Positions 1 to 6,333 of a DNA stretch of 7,307 nt are shown piece by piece. Made by a program: the position numbers and the translations under genes. Each line of letters opens with the position of its first letter. Position 1 is the first letter of the stretch. The stretch is from Euryarchaeota archaeon UBA495 (GTDB taxonomy: Archaea; Thermoplasmatota; Poseidoniia; Poseidoniales; Poseidoniaceae), in contig DALQ01000106.1 of the NCBI GenBank assembly GCA_002496845.1, positions 1 through 7,307 on the forward strand. Direction: 5' to 3'. The notes under the pieces are model-generated. The model was not told the DNA's origin. It ran no database searches and saw only the letters and a list, made by a program, of their open reading frames with translations.

Positions 1-221
1 CGGCTCCTGAACCCGAAGAAGCGCAGGAACCCACCCCTGAACCTGAAGCAGTTCCGGAGCCCGCCACCGAAGCGGAGCCCGCGAAAAAGCCTGCAAAAGG
101 CAAGGCGAAAGCCAAGGCAAAGGGCAAAGCAAAGGGCAAAGCAAAGACCGCGAAGAAAGAAGCCAAGAAAGACGAAAACGACGTCTTTGACTTCGACGAA
201 GACGATGATGACCTGTTTTGA
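1..221 (+). CDS. C-terminal end of an unidentified protein with charged low-complexity tail (5' truncated)
   Basis: The open frame enters from the left edge (first full codon at position 3) and ends at TGA 219-221, leaving 72 residues. No folded domain is visible. The tail has three blocks: a Pro/Glu/Ala stretch (about residues 1-27), a Lys/Ala/Gly stretch with repeated KGKA units (about 28-56), and an acidic end whose last residues are DEDDDDLF. The basic block suits contact with nucleic acid. The acidic tip ending in a hydrophobic residue and Phe recalls the protein-binding tips of bacterial SSB and phage T7 gp2.5. That is only a resemblance, because the body of the protein lies outside the window. 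I do not recognise the gene. Strong codon structure and a clean stop support it as real. It is separated from gpsA by 80 bases. Confidence 0.75.
   Translation, partial: APEPEEAQEPTPEPEAVPEPATEAEPAKKPAKGKAKAKAKGKAKGKAKTAKKEAKKDENDVFDFDEDDDDLF
117..146 (+). repeat. 12-bp tandem repeat inside the Lys/Ala/Gly tail
   Basis: The unit GCAAAGGGCAAA occurs at 117-128 and 129-140, with a half copy at 141-146. The repeat is in frame and encodes alternating KGKA residues. It fits slippage-prone low-complexity coding DNA rather than a separate element. Confidence 0.7.
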
Positions 222-262
222 ACAGGCAGCAACCGGGCTTCTACGCGCCGTTTTCGAGGGTT

Positions 263-290
263 CGTCTTAAGACGCCAACGGGCGCCGTTG
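263..290. promoter_or_regulatory. Two adjacent inverted repeats upstream of gpsA
   Basis: CGTCTTAAGACG (263-274) is a perfect 12-bp palindrome. One base later, CAACGG (276-281) pairs with CCGTTG (285-290) around a 3-base loop. Both lie in the 80-base gap between the upstream stop (221) and the gpsA start (302). The TTAA core is the only AT-rich patch close to the spacing expected for a TATA element of a leaderless transcript. The pair could be an operator, a promoter element or a 3'-end hairpin of the upstream gene. No T-run follows, so a terminator is not favoured. Confidence 0.4.
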
Positions 291-301
291 GTTTGGTCAT
301 C

Positions 302-1297
302 ATGGCACGTATCGCCGTCCTCGGGCTCGGGAACTGGGGCACGGCCATCGCCCGCATCTGGCTCGAAGACGGCCATACCGTCAACGGGTGGACCATCGAA
401 GAGGACGTCTATGCCTCGATCATGACCAGGGGCGTCAACGACAAATACCTACCAGAGCGCTCGCTCAATGGCCTTGAAGCGACCATGCGCATAGAGGACG
501 CCATCGGCGATGCTGAAATCGTGGTCCTCGCGGTCCCTTCCGCCCACATCCTTGGCGTGTTCGAGGAGTTGCTCCCTCACCTTCGACCGAGCCATGTGCT
601 GCTTGATTTGGCCAAAGGCCTCGCACCCGGGAAGCGGCTCATTTCCGAAGCCATCGAAGCCATGTTGGAAGCCAACGGCAAGCGCAATGCACTCGCGGTC
701 CTCACCGGTCCCACCATCGCCCCAGAGGCTGCAGACGGTGTGATGACCACCGCGCTGGTGGCCAGTTCTGATCTCTCTGTGGCCACCCGATTGGCCCAGA
801 CGCTCACCACCCCAACCTTCGTCCTGCACCCGGCCAGCGACCCGGCCGGGGCGGAACTTTGGGGGGCGTTCAAGAACGTCGTAGCCTTGGCATGCGGCCT
901 TGTGGACGGCCTCAAGCAGGTGGGAACCATTGGCGGTGACAACCTCAAGGCCGCGATTTTCTCAGCCGGATTCAAGGAAGGGTGCCTCGTGCTGCCACAA
1001 CTTGGTGCTCGGGCTGATGTGGCCTTCGGTCCGGCTGGACTGGGCGACCTCTACGTGACCGCGACCTCACCTCATGGCCGAAACAGAGCCATGGGCGAGA
1101 AATTGGGCAAAGGCCTGTCTTTGGAAGAAGCCCTTGACGAGATGCACATGGTGGCGGAGGGCGTTCGTGCGGCACGGATGTTCAAGCAGCGTTCGGAGGA
1201 CATGGACATGAGCCTCCCCTTTGTGGCCGCCCTGAACGACCTGCTGGACGGCACCATCACCCCAGAGGAATGCTGCCGCCGCATGGTCAGCCTCTGA
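302..1297 (+). CDS. gpsA: NAD(P)-dependent glycerol-3-phosphate dehydrogenase
   Basis: This cytosolic enzyme interconverts dihydroxyacetone phosphate and sn-glycerol-3-phosphate with NAD(P)H, supplying the glycerol backbone for lipids. The 331 residues match the family length. The N-terminal Rossmann motif GLGNWGTA is at residues 8-15, and the conserved Lys of LAKGL is residue 105. TGPTIAPEAA (135-144) corresponds to the family's SGPSFA(K/R)E segment. The catalytic-type Lys of FKNV is residue 191. NLKAA (214-218), AGLGDL (245-250) and GRNR (259-262) match the substrate-pocket motifs, and VAEGV (284-288) the C-terminal one. The frame is open back to a TTG at 218, but homology begins at the ATG at 302, so the extra 28 codons are not included. 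No Shine-Dalgarno site precedes 302, suggesting a leaderless message. G3P stereochemistry is unexpected for a classical archaeal membrane. The 70-residue gene follows 39 bases downstream. Confidence 0.95.
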   Translation: MARIAVLGLGNWGTAIARIWLEDGHTVNGWTIEEDVYASIMTRGVNDKYLPERSLNGLEATMRIEDAIGDAEIVVLAVPSAHILGVFEELLPHLRPSHVLLDLAKGLAPGKRLISEAIEAMLEANGKRNALAVLTGPTIAPEAADGVMTTALVASSDLSVATRLAQTLTTPTFVLHPASDPAGAELWGAFKNVVALACGLVDGLKQVGTIGGDNLKAAIFSAGFKEGCLVLPQLGARADVAFGPAGLGDLYVTATSPHGRNRAMGEKLGKGLSLEEALDEMHMVAEGVRAARMFKQRSEDMDMSLPFVAALNDLLDGTITPEECCRRMVSL

Positions 1298-1311
1298 GGG
1301 CGAATCCCTCA
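1295..1311 (+). other. Hairpin overlapping the gpsA stop codon
   Basis: TGAGGG (1295-1300) pairs with CCCTCA (1306-1311) around the 5-base loop CGAAT. The 5' arm contains the gpsA TGA stop. There is no following T-run, so an archaeal oligo-T terminator is not supported. It could affect message stability or translation of the next gene, or be chance. Confidence 0.35.
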
Positions 1312-1336
1312 TGTGCTCCCCCTCCGTCCCTTGGGC

Positions 1337-1549
1337 ATGGCCGACCTGACCGAGTTGGAAGAGCGCCTCCACGCCTGGCTCGTTGAGAGCGATTTTGAAA
1401 CGGTCCCGTGGAGCACAAAAAAGGCCGCGAAGGCGTTCAAGGTCGAAGAAGAGGCCATCCTTGAGGCGGTTGCAAACTTGACGCGGAAACTCCCGCAGCG
1501 AATCCAAGTGTCTTACGCGGACGGTTCAATGCACATCGCTGCCGAGTGA
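1337..1549 (+). CDS. Small hypothetical protein, possible winged-helix fold
   Basis: The product has 70 residues from the ATG at 1337. A GTG at 1313 would add eight residues (LPLRPLG-type) that look unstructured. The pattern is two or three amphipathic helices: ADLTELEERLHAWL, then TKKAAKAFKVEEEAILEAVANLTRK split around a turn. Two short strands follow near the C-terminus (RIQVSYADG, SMHIAAE). The order helix, helix-turn-helix, beta wing fits a minimal winged-helix domain, in which AKAFKV and EEEAILEAVANL would be the helix-turn-helix pair. This is a fold guess from pattern only, with no recognised family. No Shine-Dalgarno site precedes 1337. The gene lies 39 bases after gpsA in the same direction and may be co-transcribed. 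Its end faces the convergent membrane-protein gene across 44 bases. Confidence 0.7.
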   Translation: MADLTELEERLHAWLVESDFETVPWSTKKAAKAFKVEEEAILEAVANLTRKLPQRIQVSYADGSMHIAAE

Positions 1550-1593
1550 GTGAATCTCATCCAATCGCTGGCCAGATGGGCAACGGTTGAACG

Positions 1594-2517
1594 CTAACCT
1601 GTGGACGAACGCGCCGCCCACCAAAGTTCGACTTCCTCTTCTGCCGTTGGATCTGAGGTCAGCGTGGGGTGCCCAAGCGGGCGAACGACCGTCAGCAGTT
1701 CCAAACAGCCTGCAGCGTCGGCTGGGGCCGCAATCAGGACCACCTCGCCCACTTTCACACCACTGCCGCTGGCCGCCAAATCCGAGGTCACGTCCCATCG
1801 GCGGAAGGAAAGCTGCGTCAGATCGCCGTCCAAGCGGTAGGCGCTGGTCGAGGCTTCACCCTCGATGGGCACAAGTTGCAACGTGTCCTCATCCACGGGA
1901 ACAGGCAAAGGCGCTGATTCCGTCAACAACAACACAGCGTCACGCATTTCTCGTTCGGCCATGTTGATGATGTCGCCAAGGAAGAGGACGCCTCCGGACA
2001 TCCCAACATCGCCACCTTGCCAGGGCACGCGCATGGTCGAAACGGTCACGACCGCCACATCAACCCCGTCCCGGTCTCCGGTCAAGAGATGGTGCTGCTC
2101 TACGATGTGGGGCCAAGGCAGGCCTTTGTCCTCCATGGCATCGATCGGTTCTCCAAAGGCTGCGACCACGGTGGGTGGCGAAGGTGGGAGAAGCCCGACC
2201 ACCACCAGACCGAGCACCACAGAGGCGACCATGCACCAACGCGGCCAACGTTCGTCCACCCAAGCGACTCGTCCGGCAGGACTCAACCACGACATGCCGA
2301 AGAGCACCACCCCAAGGAGGAGCCATCCGCCGGGCAGCACCCACCACGCCAAAAGAAGGCCAATGAGCACGAAAAGACGCAAGCGGCGGTCGCCTTCTGG
2401 ACGCCACAGCACCGGTTTTGTCGCTTGATCTTCACCGGACGTTCTGCGCGAGGTCACCACGAGGTCAACCCCGACCACCACGGCCAGCATCACCAACGAC
2501 GGAACCCAATCCAACAT
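1594..2517 (-). CDS. Membrane protein of unknown function, four TM helices and an extracytoplasmic domain
   Basis: From the ATG at 2517 the product is 307 residues. An in-frame ATG at 2568 would add 17 polar residues (MQAAGLNVGG...). I prefer the shorter form because MLDWVPSLVM leads straight into the first helix and leaves 71 bases for a divergent promoter; the choice is not certain. Hydrophobic segments lie at about residues 5-22, 46-62, 64-79 and 95-111. Basic residues between helices 1 and 2 (SRR, DRR) suggest that this loop is cytoplasmic. Residues 112-307 are soluble and acidic, with alternating short strands (VDVAVVTV, GGVLFLGDI, DAVLLLTE, GEVVLIAAP), so probably a beta-rich outer domain. 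No motif is recognised. The gene is divergent from the ABC transporter, and its product may be a membrane partner of that system, but only its position suggests this. Confidence 0.75.
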   Translation of the reverse strand: MLDWVPSLVMLAVVVGVDLVVTSRRTSGEDQATKPVLWRPEGDRRLRLFVLIGLLLAWWVLPGGWLLLGVVLFGMSWLSPAGRVAWVDERWPRWCMVASVVLGLVVVGLLPPSPPTVVAAFGEPIDAMEDKGLPWPHIVEQHHLLTGDRDGVDVAVVTVSTMRVPWQGGDVGMSGGVLFLGDIINMAEREMRDAVLLLTESAPLPVPVDEDTLQLVPIEGEASTSAYRLDGDLTQLSFRRWDVTSDLAASGSGVKVGEVVLIAAPADAAGCLELLTVVRPLGHPTLTSDPTAEEEVELWWAARSSTG

Positions 2518-2561
2518 GCCTTTCGAAATGTGCTGCGCCCCACCAACGTTCAAGCCTGCGG

Positions 2562-2595
2562 CCTGCATGGCTTGCTTGAGGTTGGTCCATGCAGG
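2562..2595. promoter_or_regulatory. 9-bp inverted repeat at the divergent gene junction
   Basis: CCTGCATGG (2562-2570) and CCATGCAGG (2587-2595) are perfect reverse complements separated by 16 bases. The right arm contains the ATG of the ABC ATPase. The left arm contains the alternative ATG (2568) of the minus-strand gene. The symmetry could mark a bidirectional operator, or simply reflect two start regions that both read Met-Gln. Confidence 0.35.
2578..2582 (+). promoter_or_regulatory. Ribosome binding site for the ABC ATPase
   Basis: GAGGT lies six bases before the ATG at 2589 and matches the archaeal Shine-Dalgarno core GGAGGTGA. It supports that start. Confidence 0.6.
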
Positions 2596-3503
2596 TGACG
2601 CTCCAACTCGAAGGCGTCACCTTTCGCCACCTTGTCCCAGATCGAGAACGGCGCTTCCGACGTAAACCCGGCCCGGGCATCCATGACCTGGACCTCAGCC
2701 TTGGCGAAGGTGAACTCGTGGGGCTTGTCGGTCGAAACGGTGCAGGAAAATCCACCCTGCTCAAGGTCATGGCCGGAATTTTACCCGTGCATCACGGTGT
2801 TGTCTTGGACAAGAAAGGAACGGCACAACCTCCCGAAGCCTTGCGCCGCATGGTTGGCCATATGCCTGAGCAAGTGCGTTGGCAGGGGAAGCGAACCCCG
2901 CTGGCCATGCTGCAGGAATTGGCGGTCATGGACGGGGGGCGCCTTGACCTCGTTGAAGGGGCCATCAGGCTCGTCGGCCTCCAAGAGCAAATGCACCTCC
3001 CGATGGATGCCCTCAGCCAAGGCATGCGCCAGCGGTTGACCCTCGCATCGGCCATGTTGGGCAGTCCAGACGTGTTGTTGCTTGACGAACCGTACAACGG
3101 ACTTGACCCAGCGGCCGCACGAAGCCTCACGCGCGTGCTCACACGCTTGGCCCAACGCGGAGTGAGCGTGGTCATCTCCTCTCACCACCTCCACCAACTC
3201 GAGGGAGTGGTGAACCGTTTGCTGCTCCTCGACCGAGGGCGGCTGATCGCCCAAGGGCCCGCAGACCGCCTTTCCGATGACCTCGGACTTGAACGCCCGT
3301 GGGAAACCGTGGTCGAAGGCGAACGGCCCGAGGTGGACTACGAAGTGGAAGACCTTGGCCAGATGCGATGGTGCATCCGAGGTCCAAGGATGTCGCCTGA
3401 CCTCTTGACCGCGCTGGGAGGACGTGAGATCATCCAGCATGGCCGCCGCAAAGTGAACCTTGCAGACCTGTTGGATCGCGCCACGGGGGGTGAAGAGGAA
3501 TGA
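2589..3503 (+). CDS. ABC transporter ATP-binding protein (ABC-2 exporter type, CcmA/NosF-like)
   Basis: This is the cytoplasmic ATPase subunit that drives the permease encoded immediately downstream. In 304 residues it has every nucleotide-binding motif: Walker A GRNGAGKST (48-56), Q-loop Gln 95 in MPEQ, signature LSQGM (142-146), Walker B LLLDEP (163-168) with catalytic Glu 167, D-loop GLDP (171-174), and H-loop His 199 in SSHH. The signature replaces the usual LSGGQ with LSQGM, as is common in CcmA-type ATPases of ABC-2 exporters. About 70 residues follow the core, rich in acidic residues, with short strands like the C-terminal extensions seen in this subfamily. The first 30 residues carry a basic run (RERRFRRK) before the Walker A region. 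Its TGA overlaps the permease ATG (ATGA), indicating translational coupling. The substrate cannot be deduced. Confidence 0.95.
   Translation: MQVTLQLEGVTFRHLVPDRERRFRRKPGPGIHDLDLSLGEGELVGLVGRNGAGKSTLLKVMAGILPVHHGVVLDKKGTAQPPEALRRMVGHMPEQVRWQGKRTPLAMLQELAVMDGGRLDLVEGAIRLVGLQEQMHLPMDALSQGMRQRLTLASAMLGSPDVLLLDEPYNGLDPAAARSLTRVLTRLAQRGVSVVISSHHLHQLEGVVNRLLLLDRGRLIAQGPADRLSDDLGLERPWETVVEGERPEVDYEVEDLGQMRWCIRGPRMSPDLLTALGGREIIQHGRRKVNLADLLDRATGGEEE
3488..3493 (+). promoter_or_regulatory. Ribosome binding site for the permease, inside the ATPase gene
   Basis: GGGTGA lies six bases before the ATG at 3500. It matches part of GGAGGTGA and sits within the last codons of the ATPase gene, supporting the overlapping start. 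Confidence 0.55.
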
Positions 3504-4330
3504 GCCCAACCGCCCGCGTGGCGTGGCTGACCGGTCGACGTGCTGCCCGTCAATGGTGGTCCACGCGGACCGTGGTCGCCCTCCCGCTGCTGCTTTTGGC
3601 CATCCCGGGATCTGCGTGGGGCCTTTCAGACCCGAAAACCACGCTTCCTGCCGACATCCCCCTCGACACGCCCATGCAGATGCTGTTTGTTTCGAGCCTC
3701 TTCATCCTCCTGACCGCCACGCTTGCTGCCGTGTTGTACGCGTGGGATGGCGTGAGCCGCGATCGCGCATCGGGCGTCCTTGAGGTTCATCTGGGCCGAG
3801 GCATGGGCCGACGCGGGCAAGCCACGGTCATCGCCGCGAGCCACTTGATGGTCACCACGCTTCCCGTGTTGTTGCTTGCGATGGTGGCCATCGTCATCAT
3901 ACGGATTCGAACGGGGGCTTGGGCCTCGTTTGGAGACTCTGTGGTCTTCTTGGGATCAACCGTGCTTGTGGTCACATGGTACACGGCCATCGCATTGCTC
4001 GCTTCCTCCTACGCTCGAGACCAAGGCACAGCCATCGCTTTCGGAGTGGGTGTATGGTTCCTGTTCACCATGCTGTGGCTCCTGGTCACCAGCGTGCTTG
4101 CAGGCCTCGCCGGAATCGAGGTCGGTTCAACGGCCAACGCTCAGTGGGTGCAATTCGAGGCGATGGTGGATCTGCTTTCACCCAACGGCGTGTACCATCA
4201 CTTGCTGGAGCTCAGGTTGGACGGCGTGGACCGTGGACTTGGCCCGGTACCGGTCCTTCTGGCCGCCCTCGCTTGGACCGTGTTGCCCCTCTGGTGGTTC
4301 CAGCGGCGCATAGAACGCTTGGTCCCCTGA
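3500..4330 (+). CDS. ABC-2 type transporter permease (NosY-like)
   Basis: This 276-residue membrane subunit partners the ATPase whose stop codon overlaps its start. About six hydrophobic segments are visible, near residues 24-41, 60-82, 110-134, 147-169, 176-204 and 247-267. Between helices 2 and 3, the segment DRASGVLEVHLGRGMGRR (88-105) matches the cytoplasmic coupling loop of ABC-2/NosY permeases, typically E-R-x-x-G-T-L-E-x-L-L-x-x-P-x-x-R. The loop before the last helix has a SPNG-Y-HHLLE motif (227-237), like the SPxxxY segment of these permeases. A loop of roughly 20 residues outside the membrane follows helix 1. The N-terminus is basic (RR, RQWW). With the ATPase this would form a four-chain exporter made of two copies of each subunit. 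The next gene starts 44 bases downstream. Confidence 0.9.
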   Translation: MSPTARVAWLTGRRAARQWWSTRTVVALPLLLLAIPGSAWGLSDPKTTLPADIPLDTPMQMLFVSSLFILLTATLAAVLYAWDGVSRDRASGVLEVHLGRGMGRRGQATVIAASHLMVTTLPVLLLAMVAIVIIRIRTGAWASFGDSVVFLGSTVLVVTWYTAIALLASSYARDQGTAIAFGVGVWFLFTMLWLLVTSVLAGLAGIEVGSTANAQWVQFEAMVDLLSPNGVYHHLLELRLDGVDRGLGPVPVLLAALAWTVLPLWWFQRRIERLVP

Positions 4331-4333
4331 GAA

Positions 4334-4358
4334 CGTTGGCGAGGATTCAAGCCCAACG
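4334..4358 (+). other. Inverted repeat between permease and surface-protein genes
   Basis: CGTTGG (4334-4339) pairs with CCAACG (4353-4358) around a 13-base loop, in the 44-base gap after the permease stop. It could mark a processing site that adjusts expression of the downstream gene, or be chance. No T-run follows. Confidence 0.3.
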
Positions 4359-4363
4359 GGGGC

Positions 4364-4370
4364 GAGGGGG
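4364..4370 (+). promoter_or_regulatory. Ribosome binding site deciding the surface-protein start
   Basis: GAGGGGG lies a few bases before the ATG at 4375. The same reading frame stays open upstream to 3919, but that stretch overlaps the permease and codes no plausible domain. This site, together with the signal peptide directly after 4375, fixes the start. Confidence 0.6.
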
Positions 4371-4374
4371 TAGC

Positions 4375-6300
4375 ATGACCACCCGCATGACGGCCTGGTT
4401 CCTGCTCCTCCTCCTTGTCTTCTGTACCGTCCCGTTGGGAGACCAAATCCAGACCCTTGAACCACCGACTGAAGCCTTGCAGACCGAAGGTCGACAACTG
4501 CAGGACGTCAACTGCTCAGGCATGACCTTTGAGGACTTGATCAGCTACGACCGTGCAGATTTTGAAATTGGCATCGATGCGGCATGGTCCGGTGCTTCCA
4601 TGGTTGCCACGGCCTACGCCACAGAAGCACGAGCATCGGACGTCCGCACGGACCTTGACGGGCTCTTCGATGGCTTCCCCGGTGGAAACGATTCTTGGAT
4701 TTCCACAGACGAACGTGAAGCGGTTCGTTCGGTTGGCCCGGCATGCATCTCAGACATGGACACAAGGATGGCGTTCCACGACGGAAACGGTGTGCGTGAC
4801 CGTACTGAATCGCCAAACACCGTCAAGTTCATCGAAGACGGCATCGCCCTTGACGAGCGAAATTTGGTCCCCGAAGACCACCCTGATTACCGGCCATGTG
4901 CAACCTTTGGCACGACGACCAATTGCCGTGAAGTCCCCGTGAGCGCCACACAAGCCACGGAAATCGATCTACTCCTTGCAGAGGGCGAAACCATCAACGC
5001 TGGCTTCGACAGCATCGAAGACCCAGCAGAGAACCCGTTTACCCTGTCGATGGTGACCACCAACATGACCCGAGCGGGATTGGCGTTGACCTTTCCCCTC
5101 CTCCCTGGATTGACCTTGGGCGCATGGTCGGTCCTTGATGACGGCGTTCCAAACACGGACGTGCCCGCTCCGGTGATGAACCGCACCGAAAACGGCAACC
5201 TCGTGGTGGAATTGGAGCTGGATTACCCCGAAGCCTCCTACCCCATGGAGCGCGTGCTCTTCCTCGATTTCACGACCGAGGATTTGACCATCAACGACCC
5301 TCCTGAGTGGATGAGCAACGCGCCGGCCAACGGCACGCGCATCGCCGTGGCTCCGAACGCTGAATCCGCCACCATCGGTGCAAGTGAGGTGGCCCTGTGG
5401 GTCAGCGACCGCCACGGCTGGCACCTCGAGTGCGAAGGCGAGAACGGATGGAACATCACCCATGCCGACGGCAACGAACCAACGCTCCACCGTGGCACCA
5501 CCCGAGAAGGCGTGATTCTCTGCAAGGCCGTTGACGGCTACGGTTTGGCTTCGGAAGACAACCGAACGTGGTATGGAGCGGTGCCCTTCGATTGGAACGC
5601 GAGCCTCAACGACGACCTGCACGCGGTCGTGGAGATCACGCCCGGCGGCTCCACCGGATACACCCTTGCAGGAAACTTGGTGCAGGGCGAGCGTTCCACC
5701 GCTCAAATCTCCATGATGGTCAGCGGCCCAACCTTGTTCGACCACAGCACCCAGGGATTGAGCCCAGGTGGATTTGTGTGGGAATACCGCCTGACCGGAG
5801 GCGGCTGGCTCGTCAGCGAAGCGCGCATCAACCTTGGATTGGAATTGCCCAACACTCCGCCCACGATCACCCTGACACGAGGGCTTGACGGTTCCAACGG
5901 TACGATGAACGCCCTCGGAACGAGCATCATCGTGGCCGGTGAGGTCGTGGACCCAGAAGGTGAAACCGTCACCCTGTCCTGGCGTTTGTGTGGTGCATCC
6001 TCCGCTGACGTTCGCGTCAATGGAATGACCTGGGAAGCCGACGTTCGGACGATTGCATGCGAGCAGCAAGGCGTTGAAGTCTACGACATCACCGTCACGG
6101 CCGAAGACGCTTCGGGAGCCTCCAGCACGCTTTCCTTCGTCGTCGACGTCCGAGAAGAAGAGGTTCAACCGGAACCAGCCAGCACGACCGAAGAAGAGAG
6201 CAGGGGCATCCCTGGACCGGGTGCAGCCATGGGCGTGCTCTGCCTGTTGGCCGCGGCCTTCAGCCGACGCTCTCGCGGGTCCCGCCCACCGGCACCCTGA
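4375..6300 (+). CDS. Secreted, C-terminally membrane-anchored surface protein with Ig/PKD-like domain
   Basis: The 641-residue product has a signal peptide (basic start, hydrophobic core about 8-21) and a tail like PGF-CTERM: linker rich in Pro/Glu/Thr (about 593-611), then IPGPG (612-616), a hydrophobic stretch (617-629) and RRSR. In haloarchaea such tails are processed by archaeosortase A and swapped for a lipid; that fate is inferred here. Eight cysteines lie outside the signal and anchor (47, 124, 175, 184, 353, 383, 539, 562) and could form four disulfides. Nine N-x-S/T sequons (N46, 105, 230, 269, 319, 360, 396, 408, 508) suggest N-glycosylation. Residues about 490-595 resemble an Ig/PKD-type beta sandwich (PPTITLT ... 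VVDPEGETVTLSW ... YDITVTAEDASG). Residues about 308-400 may be a second such fold. The N-terminal 300 residues are acidic and unrecognised. It lies 44 bases after the permease, so may be part of or cargo for that transporter system. Confidence 0.85.
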   Translation: MTTRMTAWFLLLLLVFCTVPLGDQIQTLEPPTEALQTEGRQLQDVNCSGMTFEDLISYDRADFEIGIDAAWSGASMVATAYATEARASDVRTDLDGLFDGFPGGNDSWISTDEREAVRSVGPACISDMDTRMAFHDGNGVRDRTESPNTVKFIEDGIALDERNLVPEDHPDYRPCATFGTTTNCREVPVSATQATEIDLLLAEGETINAGFDSIEDPAENPFTLSMVTTNMTRAGLALTFPLLPGLTLGAWSVLDDGVPNTDVPAPVMNRTENGNLVVELELDYPEASYPMERVLFLDFTTEDLTINDPPEWMSNAPANGTRIAVAPNAESATIGASEVALWVSDRHGWHLECEGENGWNITHADGNEPTLHRGTTREGVILCKAVDGYGLASEDNRTWYGAVPFDWNASLNDDLHAVVEITPGGSTGYTLAGNLVQGERSTAQISMMVSGPTLFDHSTQGLSPGGFVWEYRLTGGGWLVSEARINLGLELPNTPPTITLTRGLDGSNGTMNALGTSIIVAGEVVDPEGETVTLSWRLCGASSADVRVNGMTWEADVRTIACEQQGVEVYDITVTAEDASGASSTLSFVVDVREEEVQPEPASTTEEESRGIPGPGAAMGVLCLLAAAFSRRSRGSRPPAP

Positions 6301-6304
6301 AAGG

Positions 6305-6333
6305 CACCTCGGAACCGAGCCGAACCAGAGGTG
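6305..6333 (+). promoter_or_regulatory. Possible hairpin masking the Gar1-like gene's ribosome binding site
   Basis: CACCTC (6305-6310) is complementary to GAGGTG (6328-6333), the core of the Shine-Dalgarno site for the ATG at 6339. A competing hairpin, CTCG (6308-6311) with CGAG (6316-6319), shares bases with the first arm, so the two cannot form together. This layout could allow translational control, but 6-bp complements over this distance also arise by chance. Confidence 0.35.

Noticed and set aside
218..301. TTG-initiated extension adding 28 residues to GpsA
   Set aside because: It overlaps the upstream gene's stop, covers two inverted repeats, and the extra residues precede the normal GpsA start at the Rossmann strand.
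1865..2598. Plus-strand open frames opposite the membrane protein
   Set aside because: They are Pro/His/Arg/Thr-rich with no fold. The minus frame shows four clean hydrophobic helices.
3919..4374. Upstream extension of the surface-protein reading frame
   Set aside because: It lies out of frame inside the permease gene. The signal peptide and Shine-Dalgarno site place the start at 4375.
4400..4440. Lipobox-like LVFC in the surface-protein signal peptide
   Set aside because: Phe just before Cys does not fit the small residue required in a lipobox, and the Cys sits inside the hydrophobic core.
4648..4725. EF-hand-like segment (DGLFDG...NDSWISTDE) in the surface protein
   Set aside because: Ile and Glu fall at loop positions 8 and 12, but positions 1 and 3 lack Asp/Asn, so calcium binding is not supported.
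4969..6168. Long minus-strand open frame opposite the surface protein
   Set aside because: Composition rich in His, Gly and Val with no domain or membrane pattern; it mirrors the third-position GC bias of the real plus-strand gene.
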